In this document: one piece after another, positions 40,787-49,622 of the stretch
Numbering within the stretch: position 1 is the stretch's first letter
How the letters are laid out: each line of letters begins with the position of its first letter
NCBI GenBank assembly: GCA_964452085.1
Contig: CAYVKL010000005.1
Span: forward strand, 1-64,000
Direction of reading: 5' to 3'
Length of the DNA: 64,000 nt
Origin: Methanobacterium sp964452085
Lineage (GTDB): Archaea; Methanobacteriota; Methanobacteria; Methanobacteriales; Methanobacteriaceae
The notes under the pieces: generated by a model
What the model was told of the DNA's origin: nothing
The model's input: only the letters and a program-made list of their open reading frames with translations
The model's database searches: none
Translations under genes and position numbers: made by a program

Positions 40787-42202
40787 ATAAGTTATTCCAG
40801 ATCAAGGTACTATCTTGCAGTTGCTGCAGGTAAAATTGCCTCTTTCATCCTTCAAAAGATTCTTAAAAGCAGTGCCAGTGCCATGCCCGGTAAGGTGGCC
40901 ATGACCATCTATCCAGATATCTTAAAGGTGGTTAATGAACGCTGCCAGAACAAGATCCTAATAACCGGGACCAATGGTAAAACCACTACTAATAACCTCC
41001 TTAATTTTATTCTGAGAAGGGAGTTCTCATCAGTTCTATCCAACTTAAGGGGTGCTAACATGCCCCAAGGATTGGTGAGTGCTTTTTTGCATGACCGAAA
41101 AAAGAAATATGATTGGGGAATCTTTGAAGTGGATGAAGGTTCATTTAAGCGAGTTACAGAATATCTTAAACCCGATTATGTCCTGGTAACCAATTTCTTC
41201 CGGGACCAACTGGACCGCTATGGTGAGATTGAAAAAGCATTCCAAGATATTCTGGAAGCTCTTGAACCATTAGACACCACCTTAATTCTTAACGCTGATG
41301 ACCCACTGGTCTCTAACTTCCGAAAACTTAATAAAAAGAATATCTATTATGGAGTTACACGTAACCAATACAGTACTTGCCAGCAGGGAATAGTTGAATC
41401 TAGATTCTGCCCTGCCTGTAGCAGTTACCTTGAATACAGTTATTACAATTATGGGCAGCTTGGCGGATACAAATGTCCTGATTGTGGTTTTGAAAACCCA
41501 CCTTACGATTATAACATCATTGAAATAGATTATAAGGACCACCAGTACCAATTCCAATTCCAAAAGAACAAAAACACCACCCCTAAGGATATTAGTTTTG
41601 CCTATGAAGGTATTTACAATATTTATAACTGCTGTGCAGCATTATCCACATCCCTGGAAATAGGGTTACCACTGGATAAAGTAGCCCAGTCCATTGAAGA
41701 ATTTGAATATCATCTGGGCCGTATGGAGAACATTGAATTCCCGGATAAAATCGTTAAAATCGCCCTTGTGAAAAATCCCATTGGACTCACTGAAACTTTA
41801 AGCAGCATAGCCCTGGATGAACGGCCAAAATCAATGCTGTTCGTGCTAAACGATAACCCTGCTGATGGCAGGGACGTCTCATGGATTTGGGATGCTGAAG
41901 TAGAGAAAGCAGTTAACATAAAAAACATTCATAAGATTTTTTGTTCCGGCAGGCGAGCTGAAGACATTGCACTGCGACTTAAATATGCAGGATTGCCTAC
42001 GGATCTTGTGGAAGTGGATGATAATATGGACCAGGCCATCGGGAAAATATTAACCGAAGAAGTGGAAATAGTTTACATCTTACCCACATATACAGCGGTG
42101 TTTCAGGTCAGAGAACTTGTTCTAGCACGTTTACAAGGTACTAGTAAGAAAATGTCCCATTTACGTGAGTATTTAAAAAATTTAAAGATTCCGGGCAGGT
42201 AA
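40787..42202 (+). CDS. MurT-like Mur ligase with probable ATA start
   Basis: A Mur ligase of about 471 residues. ATP-binding TGTNGKTTTNNLL, a four-cysteine zinc ribbon (CPACSSYLEY...YKCPDCGF) and a C-terminal DUF1727 region (KNPIGLTETL, FVLNDNPADGRDVSWIWD) match MurT, which with GatD amidates wall-precursor glutamate in Gram-positive bacteria. Here a pseudomurein role is inferred. The first ATG (40883) lacks a ribosome site and would delete the conserved helix RYYLAVAAGKIASFIL. The frame is open to 40781, and AGGTGA at 40775-40780 precedes ATA 40787. Confidence 0.85.
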   Translation: MSYSRSRYYLAVAAGKIASFILQKILKSSASAMPGKVAMTIYPDILKVVNERCQNKILITGTNGKTTTNNLLNFILRREFSSVLSNLRGANMPQGLVSAFLHDRKKKYDWGIFEVDEGSFKRVTEYLKPDYVLVTNFFRDQLDRYGEIEKAFQDILEALEPLDTTLILNADDPLVSNFRKLNKKNIYYGVTRNQYSTCQQGIVESRFCPACSSYLEYSYYNYGQLGGYKCPDCGFENPPYDYNIIEIDYKDHQYQFQFQKNKNTTPKDISFAYEGIYNIYNCCAALSTSLEIGLPLDKVAQSIEEFEYHLGRMENIEFPDKIVKIALVKNPIGLTETLSSIALDERPKSMLFVLNDNPADGRDVSWIWDAEVEKAVNIKNIHKIFCSGRRAEDIALRLKYAGLPTDLVEVDDNMDQAIGKILTEEVEIVYILPTYTAVFQVRELVLARLQGTSKKMSHLREYLKNLKIPGR

Positions 42203-42307
42203 GAATAATATTAAGATAGGTATAAGGGCAATGAATTATTGATAAAGAAAATTTATTGATAAAAAAGAAATAATTTAATTTAAACTAACAAAATACTGGG
42301 AAAAACC

Positions 42308-43030
42308 ATGGAACTAAAAATTTATCACATGTATCCTGATCTTTTAAACCTCTATGGAGATCTGGGTAATGTAACCGCTCTAAGTCAAAGATGCCAGTGG
42401 AGGGGTATCAATGTCGAAGTGGTGGGTTTCAGTATGAACCACGAAGCAAGACTTGAAGATGGAGATCTGTTTTTCATTGGAGGAGGATCCGACAGAGGAC
42501 AGAACATTGTATACTCCCACCTTTTGAAATACAAGAAAGAAATGGAAGATTTAATCGAAGATGGTGCACCTGTTCTGGCTATTTGTGGTGGTTATCAGCT
42601 TCTGGGAGAAAAATACATCGACGCTGATGGAAATGATGTTCCGGGTCTTGGAATATTCGATTATCACACACAAAGTGAGGAAGGACGCTTAATAGGGAAC
42701 ATAATCATTAAAAACAATCTGGGACTGGAACCTGAGACATTGGTGGGCTTTGAAAACCATGGCGGTCGCACTTACCATGACCACCAACCACTGGGCAAAG
42801 TAGTTATTGGATATGGTAACAACGGCAAAGACCGGGAAGAGGGAATGGTTTATGAAAACTGCATTGGAACCTATCTACACGGCCCACTACTGCCTAAAAA
42901 TCCTCACCTGGCAGACCATCTTATCCTAAAAGCTTTGGAGAGGAAATATGGTATTGAAGAGTTATCTCAAATTTCCAATGAAGGGGAATTCTCCGCTCAC
43001 AACAAAGTATTGCAACTTTATTCACCGTGA
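42308..43030 (+). CDS. GatD-like glutamine amidotransferase
   Basis: A 240-residue class I glutaminase of the CobB/CobQ type. The nucleophile elbow AICGGYQLLG and the catalytic His in YLHGPLLPKNP are present; the N-terminal YPDLLNLYGDLGNV is typical of GatD. It should provide ammonia to the MurT-like ligase encoded just upstream, jointly amidating a cell-wall precursor. 105 bases separate the two genes. Confidence 0.88.
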   Translation: MELKIYHMYPDLLNLYGDLGNVTALSQRCQWRGINVEVVGFSMNHEARLEDGDLFFIGGGSDRGQNIVYSHLLKYKKEMEDLIEDGAPVLAICGGYQLLGEKYIDADGNDVPGLGIFDYHTQSEEGRLIGNIIIKNNLGLEPETLVGFENHGGRTYHDHQPLGKVVIGYGNNGKDREEGMVYENCIGTYLHGPLLPKNPHLADHLILKALERKYGIEELSQISNEGEFSAHNKVLQLYSP

Positions 43031-43145
43031 ACAGTATTTGAATTCATTTTTTATGGTAAAAATTTAAATTATTTAGTTTGAATTTGAATTTTCTCACCAT
43101 GCATTGGTAACTTTTTTTAATGAGATACAACAATAGATCGATGTT

Positions 43146-43168
43146 CCTATTAGGCATGTTCTAATAGG
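43146..43168 (+). repeat. Perfect 8-bp stem-loop upstream of pyrG
   Basis: CCTATTAG and CTAATAGG flank a 7-base loop (gcatgtt). It may end the GatD transcript, or act in the pyrG leader; no T-run follows, which argues against a plain terminator. Confidence 0.5.
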
Positions 43169-43202
43169 CAGCCCCTCTGGAAACTATTAAAGATTCATTT
43201 AA

Positions 43203-43215
43203 GGGAAAATTTCCC
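43203..43215. repeat. 13-base palindrome GGGAAAATTTCCC
   Basis: A perfect dyad centred on A at 43209, about 140 bases before pyrG. A possible operator for a DNA-binding protein. Confidence 0.35.
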
Positions 43216-43346
43216 GAAATTTCTTAAATCCCATTTAATACGGGTTTTAAACTTAGAATCTGATAAAAATCACAATAATATCCAATAACGGGCAAATTCT
43301 TATCGTTGACAATAATAATTAAAATCTTTTTAAGGAGATGGTTCAT

Positions 43347-44951
43347 CTGTCTAAATATATAGTGGTTACTGGTGGTGTGGTAAGTTCAATTGGAAAAGGA
43401 ATAACAGCTGCTTCTATTGGTCGAATTTTAAGGTCATATGGTGTGGATGTCACTGCCATCAAAATTGACCCTTACCTTAACTGGGACTCTGGAACACTTA
43501 ACCCCTACCAACATGGTGAAGTATTTGTCACTGAGGACGGAATGGAAACTGACCTGGATTTAGGTCACTACGAACGTTTTTTAGATGTAAATCTCTCTGG
43601 AGAATCCAATATCACCACAGGTAAAGTTTATTCTTCTGTTATTGATCATGAACGCAAGGGAGATTACCTGGGTTCATGCGTGCAGATCATCCCCCATATA
43701 ACCAACAAAATAAAGGACATGGTCCGCAAAATTGCAAACCAGAGCCAGGCCGATGTGGTTCTGGTAGAAGTAGGTGGAACAGTAGGGGATATAGAAAGTC
43801 AGCCGTTTTTGGAGGCTTTAAGGCAACTCAGAAATGAAGAAGGGCATGATAACGTAATGTTCGTCCATGTGACCTACGTCCCATACCTGCGAGCAGCTGG
43901 TGAGTTTAAAACTAAACCAACCCAGCATAGCACCAAAGAGCTAAGGAGCACAGGTATAATTCCAGATATGATAATATGCCGTTCTGAATTATCCATTGAT
44001 CAACCCCTTAAAAATAAGATTGCTCATTTTTGTGACGTGGAACGCGAAGCCGTAATTAACACCCCTGATGTGGCTTCAATCTATGAAGTACCCCTGATTA
44101 TCAACCAGGAAAATGTGGGAGAATACATTATAAACCGAATAAAAATCGATGCGGGTGAACAGGATCTTACTGAATGGGAACATGTTGTTGAATCCCTGAA
44201 ACAGGACGACTACCATGTAAGTGTGGGAATCATAGGTAAGTACGTGGAACTGGAAGATGCATATATGAGTATCAGAGAATCTCTTAAACACGCAGCAGCC
44301 CATCTTGGAATTAAAGTAGACATAGAATGGATACAAGCTGAAAATACCATTGATGAAGAAAAAGTTAGCCATCTAGACTCTCTTTTAATACCCGGCGGTT
44401 TTGGTGAACGAGGAATTTCTGGAAAACTGGATGCAGTACGTTACTCCCTACAGAATGATGTGCCTCTTTTTGGAATTTGTCTGGGAATGCAGTGTATGGT
44501 CATTGAATTTGCACGCCTGGAGGGATTTGAAGGAGCTCACAGTACTGAATTTGACAAAGAAACACCATATCCAGTTATTGATCTTATGGAAGAGCAGAAA
44601 AAGATTAAAAACATGGGAGGAACCATGAGACTGGGTTCATATCCCTGCAAACTTAAAGAAGGAACCATGGCCCAGGAAGCATACGGTGAGGAAGAGGTAA
44701 GTGAACGTCACCGTCACCGTTTCGAGTTAAACAATGAGTATAGAGATGTTCTTAAGGAAAAAGGACTAATTATTTCTGGAACTTCACCTGACGATTTCCT
44801 GGTGGAAATGGTGGAGTTAAAGAAACATCCTTGGTTTTTAGGCTGTCAATTCCATCCTGAATTTAAATCTCGACCTAATAATGCCCATCCAATTTTCGTA
44901 TCATTTTTAAAGGCAGCTTTGATTAATCATAAGCAAAAAACAGGAAATTAA
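43347..44951 (+). CDS. pyrG: CTP synthase (start codon probably CTG)
   Basis: A 534-residue enzyme making CTP from UTP and glutamine. The synthetase P-loop is GGVVSSIGKGITAASIG; the C-terminal glutaminase has GICLGMQC and CQFHPEFKSRP. The frame opens at ATG 43338, but that ATG overlaps the AAGGAG ribosome site. The family N-terminus (M-S-K-Y-I-V-V-T-G-G) aligns with the CTG at 43347, which is 9 bases after AGGAG. Confidence 0.93.
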   Translation: MSKYIVVTGGVVSSIGKGITAASIGRILRSYGVDVTAIKIDPYLNWDSGTLNPYQHGEVFVTEDGMETDLDLGHYERFLDVNLSGESNITTGKVYSSVIDHERKGDYLGSCVQIIPHITNKIKDMVRKIANQSQADVVLVEVGGTVGDIESQPFLEALRQLRNEEGHDNVMFVHVTYVPYLRAAGEFKTKPTQHSTKELRSTGIIPDMIICRSELSIDQPLKNKIAHFCDVEREAVINTPDVASIYEVPLIINQENVGEYIINRIKIDAGEQDLTEWEHVVESLKQDDYHVSVGIIGKYVELEDAYMSIRESLKHAAAHLGIKVDIEWIQAENTIDEEKVSHLDSLLIPGGFGERGISGKLDAVRYSLQNDVPLFGICLGMQCMVIEFARLEGFEGAHSTEFDKETPYPVIDLMEEQKKIKNMGGTMRLGSYPCKLKEGTMAQEAYGEEEVSERHRHRFELNNEYRDVLKEKGLIISGTSPDDFLVEMVELKKHPWFLGCQFHPEFKSRPNNAHPIFVSFLKAALINHKQKTGN

Positions 44952-45005
44952 AGCCAGAACTTTTTTAGAGGAAAATTTTAGAGATAATATTTTCAGAGGA
45001 ATTAA

Positions 45006-46166
45006 ATGTATATTTATATCCCTTTAATCACTACCATAATTGCAATTATAGCCTGCCTATATGCCAGTTACACTGATCTTAAAAGGGGAATTATCCCCAA
45101 CAAATTAACATTCCCCCTGATTGCCATTGGCATAATACTTAACGGGGTTTATGCATTTATGATTGGAGATCTGTGGTTTATTGTAATTTGTTTGGTGGTT
45201 ACCGGTGTTATTTTTGCTCTTGGATATCTTTTCTGGAAGATGGGGGCATGGGCTGGTGGCGATGTAAAGCTTTTCACTGCTCTGGCAGCGCTTCTTCCGT
45301 TTTACCCTGCACTAATATCCTATCAAATATTAGGAGTATCATTCCCACTGGAAGCTAGTTATTCATTTCCTTTAACTTTGATAATTAACAGTATTCTGTC
45401 TATTCTCCCATTCCTTCTAATTTACGTATTTTATATCGTAGTTAAAACCAAACCTCATTTAATGAATGAATTAATAGCACCAGTAAAGGATTATAAAAAA
45501 AATATAGTATTAACTCTGGTTATAACTTCTGCAGTGACCATAACTCTTTTCATAACTCAAACAACGCAATTTCAAATAATAATAATTTCTTTAATATTAA
45601 TCTACATACTTTCCATGTTAATTTCAAAACTGCCAAATCAGGTTAAAGCAGTTTTTGTTTCATTGTTTACTGTTGCTGCACTTTTCTATAACTTCCAGGT
45701 TACCATCATCAGTATTGTCTTTTTATTCATCTCTATAATGATAATTGAAGTTATAAGGAAATTGTTAACCACTGTGAGTAAAGAAGCACTTCAAAATGAT
45801 TATCCACTTGATGAACTTAAAGAGGGTATGATCCCCGCCTATAATCTTTACCAAAGGGATGATGAAATCTATGTGGATGATAAAAGTTTCACAAATAAAC
45901 TTATGGAGTCTTTTACTAAAAGAGACCCTAGTCTATTAACCACACCCCCTGGAAAACGTTTGATTGGAACATTAGCAGCAGGATTAACTTGTGATGATAT
46001 CAAACTCCTTAAAAAACTAAATAGTGAAAGTAAAATATCTTCTAAGTTTCGCATAAAAAAAGGAGTGCCATTTGCACCATCTATCCTAATTGGACTTTTA
46101 ATATCCCTATTTATTGGAGATTTGGCATATATTCTTCAGACATTACTGGTTGCAATCCTTTACTAA
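45006..46166 (+). CDS. Archaeal type IV prepilin peptidase (A24 family)
   Basis: A 386-residue membrane aspartyl protease that cleaves class III signal peptides before pilus assembly. The catalytic Asp24 is in YTDLKRGIIPNKLT and Asp86 in the GxGD-type AWAGGDVKLF. The C-terminal part has further helices and a cytoplasmic loop (KEALQNDYPLDELKEGMIPA) as in the EppA/Arc_PepC group. A pilin gene follows 150 bases downstream and more pilin-like genes lie at 51.8-57.1 kb, so these are the likely substrates. Confidence 0.88.
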   Translation: MYIYIPLITTIIAIIACLYASYTDLKRGIIPNKLTFPLIAIGIILNGVYAFMIGDLWFIVICLVVTGVIFALGYLFWKMGAWAGGDVKLFTALAALLPFYPALISYQILGVSFPLEASYSFPLTLIINSILSILPFLLIYVFYIVVKTKPHLMNELIAPVKDYKKNIVLTLVITSAVTITLFITQTTQFQIIIISLILIYILSMLISKLPNQVKAVFVSLFTVAALFYNFQVTIISIVFLFISIMIIEVIRKLLTTVSKEALQNDYPLDELKEGMIPAYNLYQRDDEIYVDDKSFTNKLMESFTKRDPSLLTTPPGKRLIGTLAAGLTCDDIKLLKKLNSESKISSKFRIKKGVPFAPSILIGLLISLFIGDLAYILQTLLVAILY

Positions 46167-46319
46167 ATTTGGTAAATTGTACCAATAATCCAACGGAATC
46201 TATCTTTATCATCCCCAAAGCAATAATCATCATGATAATGTTTTACAATTTCAAAGTAGTACTAATCTTTATATGAATCATCTACCCATACTTTAATATT
46301 AATAGAAACCGTGATTAAT

Positions 46320-46757
46320 ATGGAAAATAAAGGTCAGGCATCTGCAGAATATTTGCTCCTTCTGGTGATAATCTTAATCATACTGGCAGCAGTTACCATA
46401 CCTCTAGTAGGATATTCAGTTACTGCAACCATGGATGTTTCCAAGTCATCAGATACTAAAAATGCTATACAAAGCATAGCTAATGCTGTGAATATTGTAT
46501 ATGCAAATGGCCCAGGTGCTAAACGCACAATTAATGTTTATATTCCTCAAGATGGTAATTTAAGTGTTAACAACAATGCTAAAGTTATTTACCAGATAAT
46601 TGGGCTTTCCGATCAAAATAAAACAATCAATGCAAGCATAGATTACGCAACAAACATTGCAAACCCCAATCCGGTCCTCCGGAAAGGATGGCATCAGACA
46701 CAGATTCTATGGCCTACTGGAAACAATAACAACATAACAGTGACTTTCCTAACCTAA
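46320..46757 (+). CDS. Class III signal peptide pilin-like protein
   Basis: A 145-residue protein starting MENKGQASAEYLLLLVIILI: the K-G-Q-x-S-x-E cleavage motif of archaeal prepilins followed by the hydrophobic assembly helix, then a ~110-residue beta-rich domain with several N-glycosylation sequons. It would be cleaved after Gly and assembled into a surface pilus. ATG 46320 has GTGAT just upstream; GTG 46311 is that ribosome site. Confidence 0.85.
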   Translation: MENKGQASAEYLLLLVIILIILAAVTIPLVGYSVTATMDVSKSSDTKNAIQSIANAVNIVYANGPGAKRTINVYIPQDGNLSVNNNAKVIYQIIGLSDQNKTINASIDYATNIANPNPVLRKGWHQTQILWPTGNNNNITVTFLT

Positions 46758-46766
46758 TTTTGAGGT

Positions 46767-47681
46767 ATGTTTATGTTCAATAAGTTCGGAGAATTAATAC
46801 TGCGATTTTTGGCTGCCATCGGGGCAGCTATTATTTTCATCCCTAAAATTCCCCAAAAACTCCGAAGTGTTGATCGAGACAGAATTAAAGATAAAATTGG
46901 TACTGATAACCTTAAGGATAATGTATCCAAGGTTAAAGATAATTTAGGAATAGAAGAAAAGATCCCTAAAAGCTCATCGAAAAATGAACAGCAAACCATA
47001 GATAAATTTTCCCATTCAGGTACAACTTCAAACCTTGAAAAACCTTTGAACAAACCAGATTCAGATGTAATCCTCATATCAACCCCATTTACTTCCAAGG
47101 AGAAGGAAGATACAATTTTTCGTCTGCAAATATTGTCTGCAGGATTTCTAATTTTATCAGTGATATACCTGTTTAATTTCTTATCATTTATTATTTACGT
47201 AATTATAGCAGTTTTAATTGCTGCTTACACATTATACATCTTATTTAATCGTGTTAAAGTAATGTACGGTTCAGAATTCCCTGCTTACAGAGATTTTTTC
47301 CTGATGTATTTAGCAGTAGGAGTTATTCTGGTTCTGGTTGGTACAAACAGCAACATGGTTATGGCCTTTTCATTTAGTGAATTCCCATCCCTGAGCATAC
47401 TCATATTTGCAGTTATCGCAGTAGCAATAGTATATCTTATTTTCAGAATACGATACCACCGCAACTTCACCTATGGTGTGATAATTGAGAGCGGTCCAAA
47501 AATGGCATATGTCAAGGTAGAATATGATATAAGATCCAATGTTAAACCGGACATATATGTTGTTGATAACACTTACGGTGCCCCAGACGGTGCAACTGTA
47601 AAACTATCCACCGAACAAAAACTTTTTAGTAACAGTGGGAACAAACCCATAAAAGTGATGGAAACTATTAACAAAATTTAA
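46767..47681 (+). CDS. DUF2101 family membrane protein
   Basis: A 304-residue protein with one N-terminal helix, a polar Lys/Asp-rich stretch (~30-110), four helices (~120-230) and a small C-terminal soluble domain (DIRSNVKPDIYVVDNTYGAP). It resembles the DUF2101 proteins of methanogens found near pilin genes; the function is unknown. It starts 9 bases after the pilin gene, so is probably co-transcribed with it. Confidence 0.75.
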   Translation: MFMFNKFGELILRFLAAIGAAIIFIPKIPQKLRSVDRDRIKDKIGTDNLKDNVSKVKDNLGIEEKIPKSSSKNEQQTIDKFSHSGTTSNLEKPLNKPDSDVILISTPFTSKEKEDTIFRLQILSAGFLILSVIYLFNFLSFIIYVIIAVLIAAYTLYILFNRVKVMYGSEFPAYRDFFLMYLAVGVILVLVGTNSNMVMAFSFSEFPSLSILIFAVIAVAIVYLIFRIRYHRNFTYGVIIESGPKMAYVKVEYDIRSNVKPDIYVVDNTYGAPDGATVKLSTEQKLFSNSGNKPIKVMETINKI

Positions 47682-47826
47682 TCATTCTTTTTGATTTATT
47701 AATTCATATAAATAACATTTGAGAAAAATAGAACTGTATTTACTAATATTATCAATTTTTCATTAAAAATGTAAAAATGATATCTGGAAACTAAAAAAAA
47801 TTTAAAATCATATAAGGATGTAAATT

Positions 47827-48600
47827 ATGGAAAATATCTCATCAAACCATCCTCGTTATCATTCTCTTCGTTTAAGGGATAAAATGGCCCAAGCATACTC
47901 AGAAGGCATCCTAGCCGACACTGCACTTATTGCCCATGGAAGAGGTGAAGCCTTTGACTATATTTTAGGAGAAAAAACAAACCATTCTGCTTTAAAAGCA
48001 ATTGAAGCAGCAGCCGCCACTTTATTACTTGCTGAATATCCTGTGATATCGGTTAATGGCAATACTGCGGTTCTGGCTGCCGAGGATGTTGTAAAATTAT
48101 CTAAAATTATTCATGCCAAAGTGGAGATTAATCTATTCTACCGCACCCCCTCCAGAGTGGTTAAAATTGAAAAATTACTTAAAGACGCAGGTTTAGAAGA
48201 AGTATTGGGTAAAGAAGAAGAGGATTATGTTCCTGTAAAAGGTTTAAGGGGGCCCAGGTCGAGGGCTCATCCTCAAGGGGTTCACAAGGCAGATGTGGTC
48301 CTGGTACCATTGGAAGATGGTGACCGGGCACAAGCACTGGTTGCCTCTGGTAAAAAAGTCATTACTATTGATCTGAATCCTCTGTCTCGAACAGCACAAA
48401 GTTCATCAATAACCATTGTAGATAACCTGGTAAGGGCTATGCCACTGCTTCTGGAGCAAATTAAAAAATATAAAAATTCTTCATCACAAAATCTGGATAA
48501 AATTCTTAAAGAATTTGATAATAATAAAAATATAAGTGAATCCATAAATATAATATCCCAATATTTGAAAGCCGACTTAAATAGAGATGTTAAACCATGA
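47827..48600 (+). CDS. 4-phosphopantoate--beta-alanine ligase (archaeal)
   Basis: A 257-residue protein of the archaeal phosphopantothenate synthetase family (COG1701). Characteristic segments are HPRYHSLRLRDKM, AHGRGEAFDYILGE, PVISVNGNTAVLA and RGPRSRAHPQGVHKADVVLV. It joins phosphopantoate to beta-alanine in archaeal CoA synthesis. AAGGATG ribosome site. The stop overlaps the UPF0200 gene (ATGA). Confidence 0.9.
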   Translation: MENISSNHPRYHSLRLRDKMAQAYSEGILADTALIAHGRGEAFDYILGEKTNHSALKAIEAAAATLLLAEYPVISVNGNTAVLAAEDVVKLSKIIHAKVEINLFYRTPSRVVKIEKLLKDAGLEEVLGKEEEDYVPVKGLRGPRSRAHPQGVHKADVVLVPLEDGDRAQALVASGKKVITIDLNPLSRTAQSSSITIVDNLVRAMPLLLEQIKKYKNSSSQNLDKILKEFDNNKNISESINIISQYLKADLNRDVKP

Positions 48601-49193
48601 AAGTAATTGGTGTTACTGGAATGCCGGGATCTGGTAAAAGCGTTGTTTCCAGAGTGGCAGAGGCCCGAGGAATGCAAGTAATAAGGATGGGCGATGTTAT
48701 CAGGGATGAGGCCCTCAAAAGAAATGAAGCCCCCGGGATTGTGGCTGTTAAACTTCGCCAGGAACATGGGAAATTCGTGGTTGCTGAACGCTGCGTGAAT
48801 ACTATAAAAAAGTTAAATAATAAAAACCAAAATGATGCTCAAATATTCCTTATTGAAGGAATTCGTAGCCCCTGGGAAGTAGAAATATTTAAAAAGAATT
48901 TCACAGCTTTTAAAGTTATTGCTGTTCATTCTGCCCCAAAAACACGTTTTTTAAGGCTTAAAAAAAGGATGAGATCAGATGATTCTGCTGAGTTTAAAGA
49001 AGCCTTAAAAAGAGACCAGAGAGAGCTCAAATTCGGTATTGGGAATGTAATCGCTAATGCTGATTTTATGTTGGTTAATGAAGGTAGTATCGGTAATTTA
49101 AAAAAAACTGTGCGGAGTATAATTAAAAATGAACTGCATAATGGAAGCCAAAACAATAGTCAATCCCACGGAAGACTTGGAAAAAGTAATTAA
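48597..49193 (+). CDS. UPF0200 nucleotide kinase-like protein
   Basis: A 198-residue P-loop protein with GVTGMPGSGKSVVSRVAEARG, RMGDVIRDE and a lid-like KKRMRSDDSAEFKEALKRDQ region. It belongs to the archaeal UPF0200 group, similar to adenylate and dephospho-CoA kinases but with no established substrate. It overlaps the CoA-pathway gene upstream by 4 bases and the UPF0201 gene downstream by about 53. Confidence 0.87.
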   Translation: MKVIGVTGMPGSGKSVVSRVAEARGMQVIRMGDVIRDEALKRNEAPGIVAVKLRQEHGKFVVAERCVNTIKKLNNKNQNDAQIFLIEGIRSPWEVEIFKKNFTAFKVIAVHSAPKTRFLRLKKRMRSDDSAEFKEALKRDQRELKFGIGNVIANADFMLVNEGSIGNLKKTVRSIIKNELHNGSQNNSQSHGRLGKSN

Positions 49194-49509
49194 GGCCCTT
49201 TCTAATATTTTTGACTATGAAGAACTGATAATATCTGAAGATACCATTACAGTAACTGGAAATACATCCTGTTTGTTTCCATTTAAAGAATTCTTAGAAA
49301 AAAGGCAGATCAGGGAAACTGCGCGAAAAATTCTTCAAAAAGGATTGGATGAAAATTCCAACGTAATAAGACTTAAAATAAATAAACAAGCAGCTTATAC
49401 TGGTAGAATTAATCTAGTAGAGGCTGATTTATCTCCTTTAGGTGAAATTGAAATTTTCATCCGAACTGATGATCCTGAAGAATTCATTGAATGGTTGTGT
49501 GATCATTAA
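49141..49509 (+). CDS. UPF0201 family protein
   Basis: A 122-residue protein. NPTEDLEKVIKALSNIFD at the N-terminus and GEIEIFIRTDDPEEFIEWL at the end fit the archaeal UPF0201 family, which commonly neighbours UPF0200. It may bind RNA or nucleotide, but this is untested. Most of its first 17 codons lie inside the UPF0200 gene in another frame; the ATG at 49129 is an alternative start. Confidence 0.82.
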   Translation: MEAKTIVNPTEDLEKVIKALSNIFDYEELIISEDTITVTGNTSCLFPFKEFLEKRQIRETARKILQKGLDENSNVIRLKINKQAAYTGRINLVEADLSPLGEIEIFIRTDDPEEFIEWLCDH

Positions 49510-49622
49510 AATTTCAATATCGGTTTAATTTAGTTTAAAAGATAAAGAGTTAAAAATTGAAATCTCAAAAGTTTAAATTTAATCAAAAAAATTAAAATTT
49601 GAAATTATTTTTATTATTTTTA

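Larger units (their letters stand above)
43031..43346. other. Leader region of pyrG with inverted repeats
   Basis: 316 bases without a gene. It contains a perfect 8-bp hairpin at 43146-43168 and a 13-base palindrome at 43203-43215, then the AAGGAG ribosome site at 43332-43337. Confidence 0.45.

Noticed and set aside
48597..49193. UPF0200 protein considered as dephospho-CoA kinase
   Set aside because: It is kinase-like and adjacent to a CoA-pathway gene, but archaeal dephospho-CoA kinase is attributed to another family, so only the family name is given.
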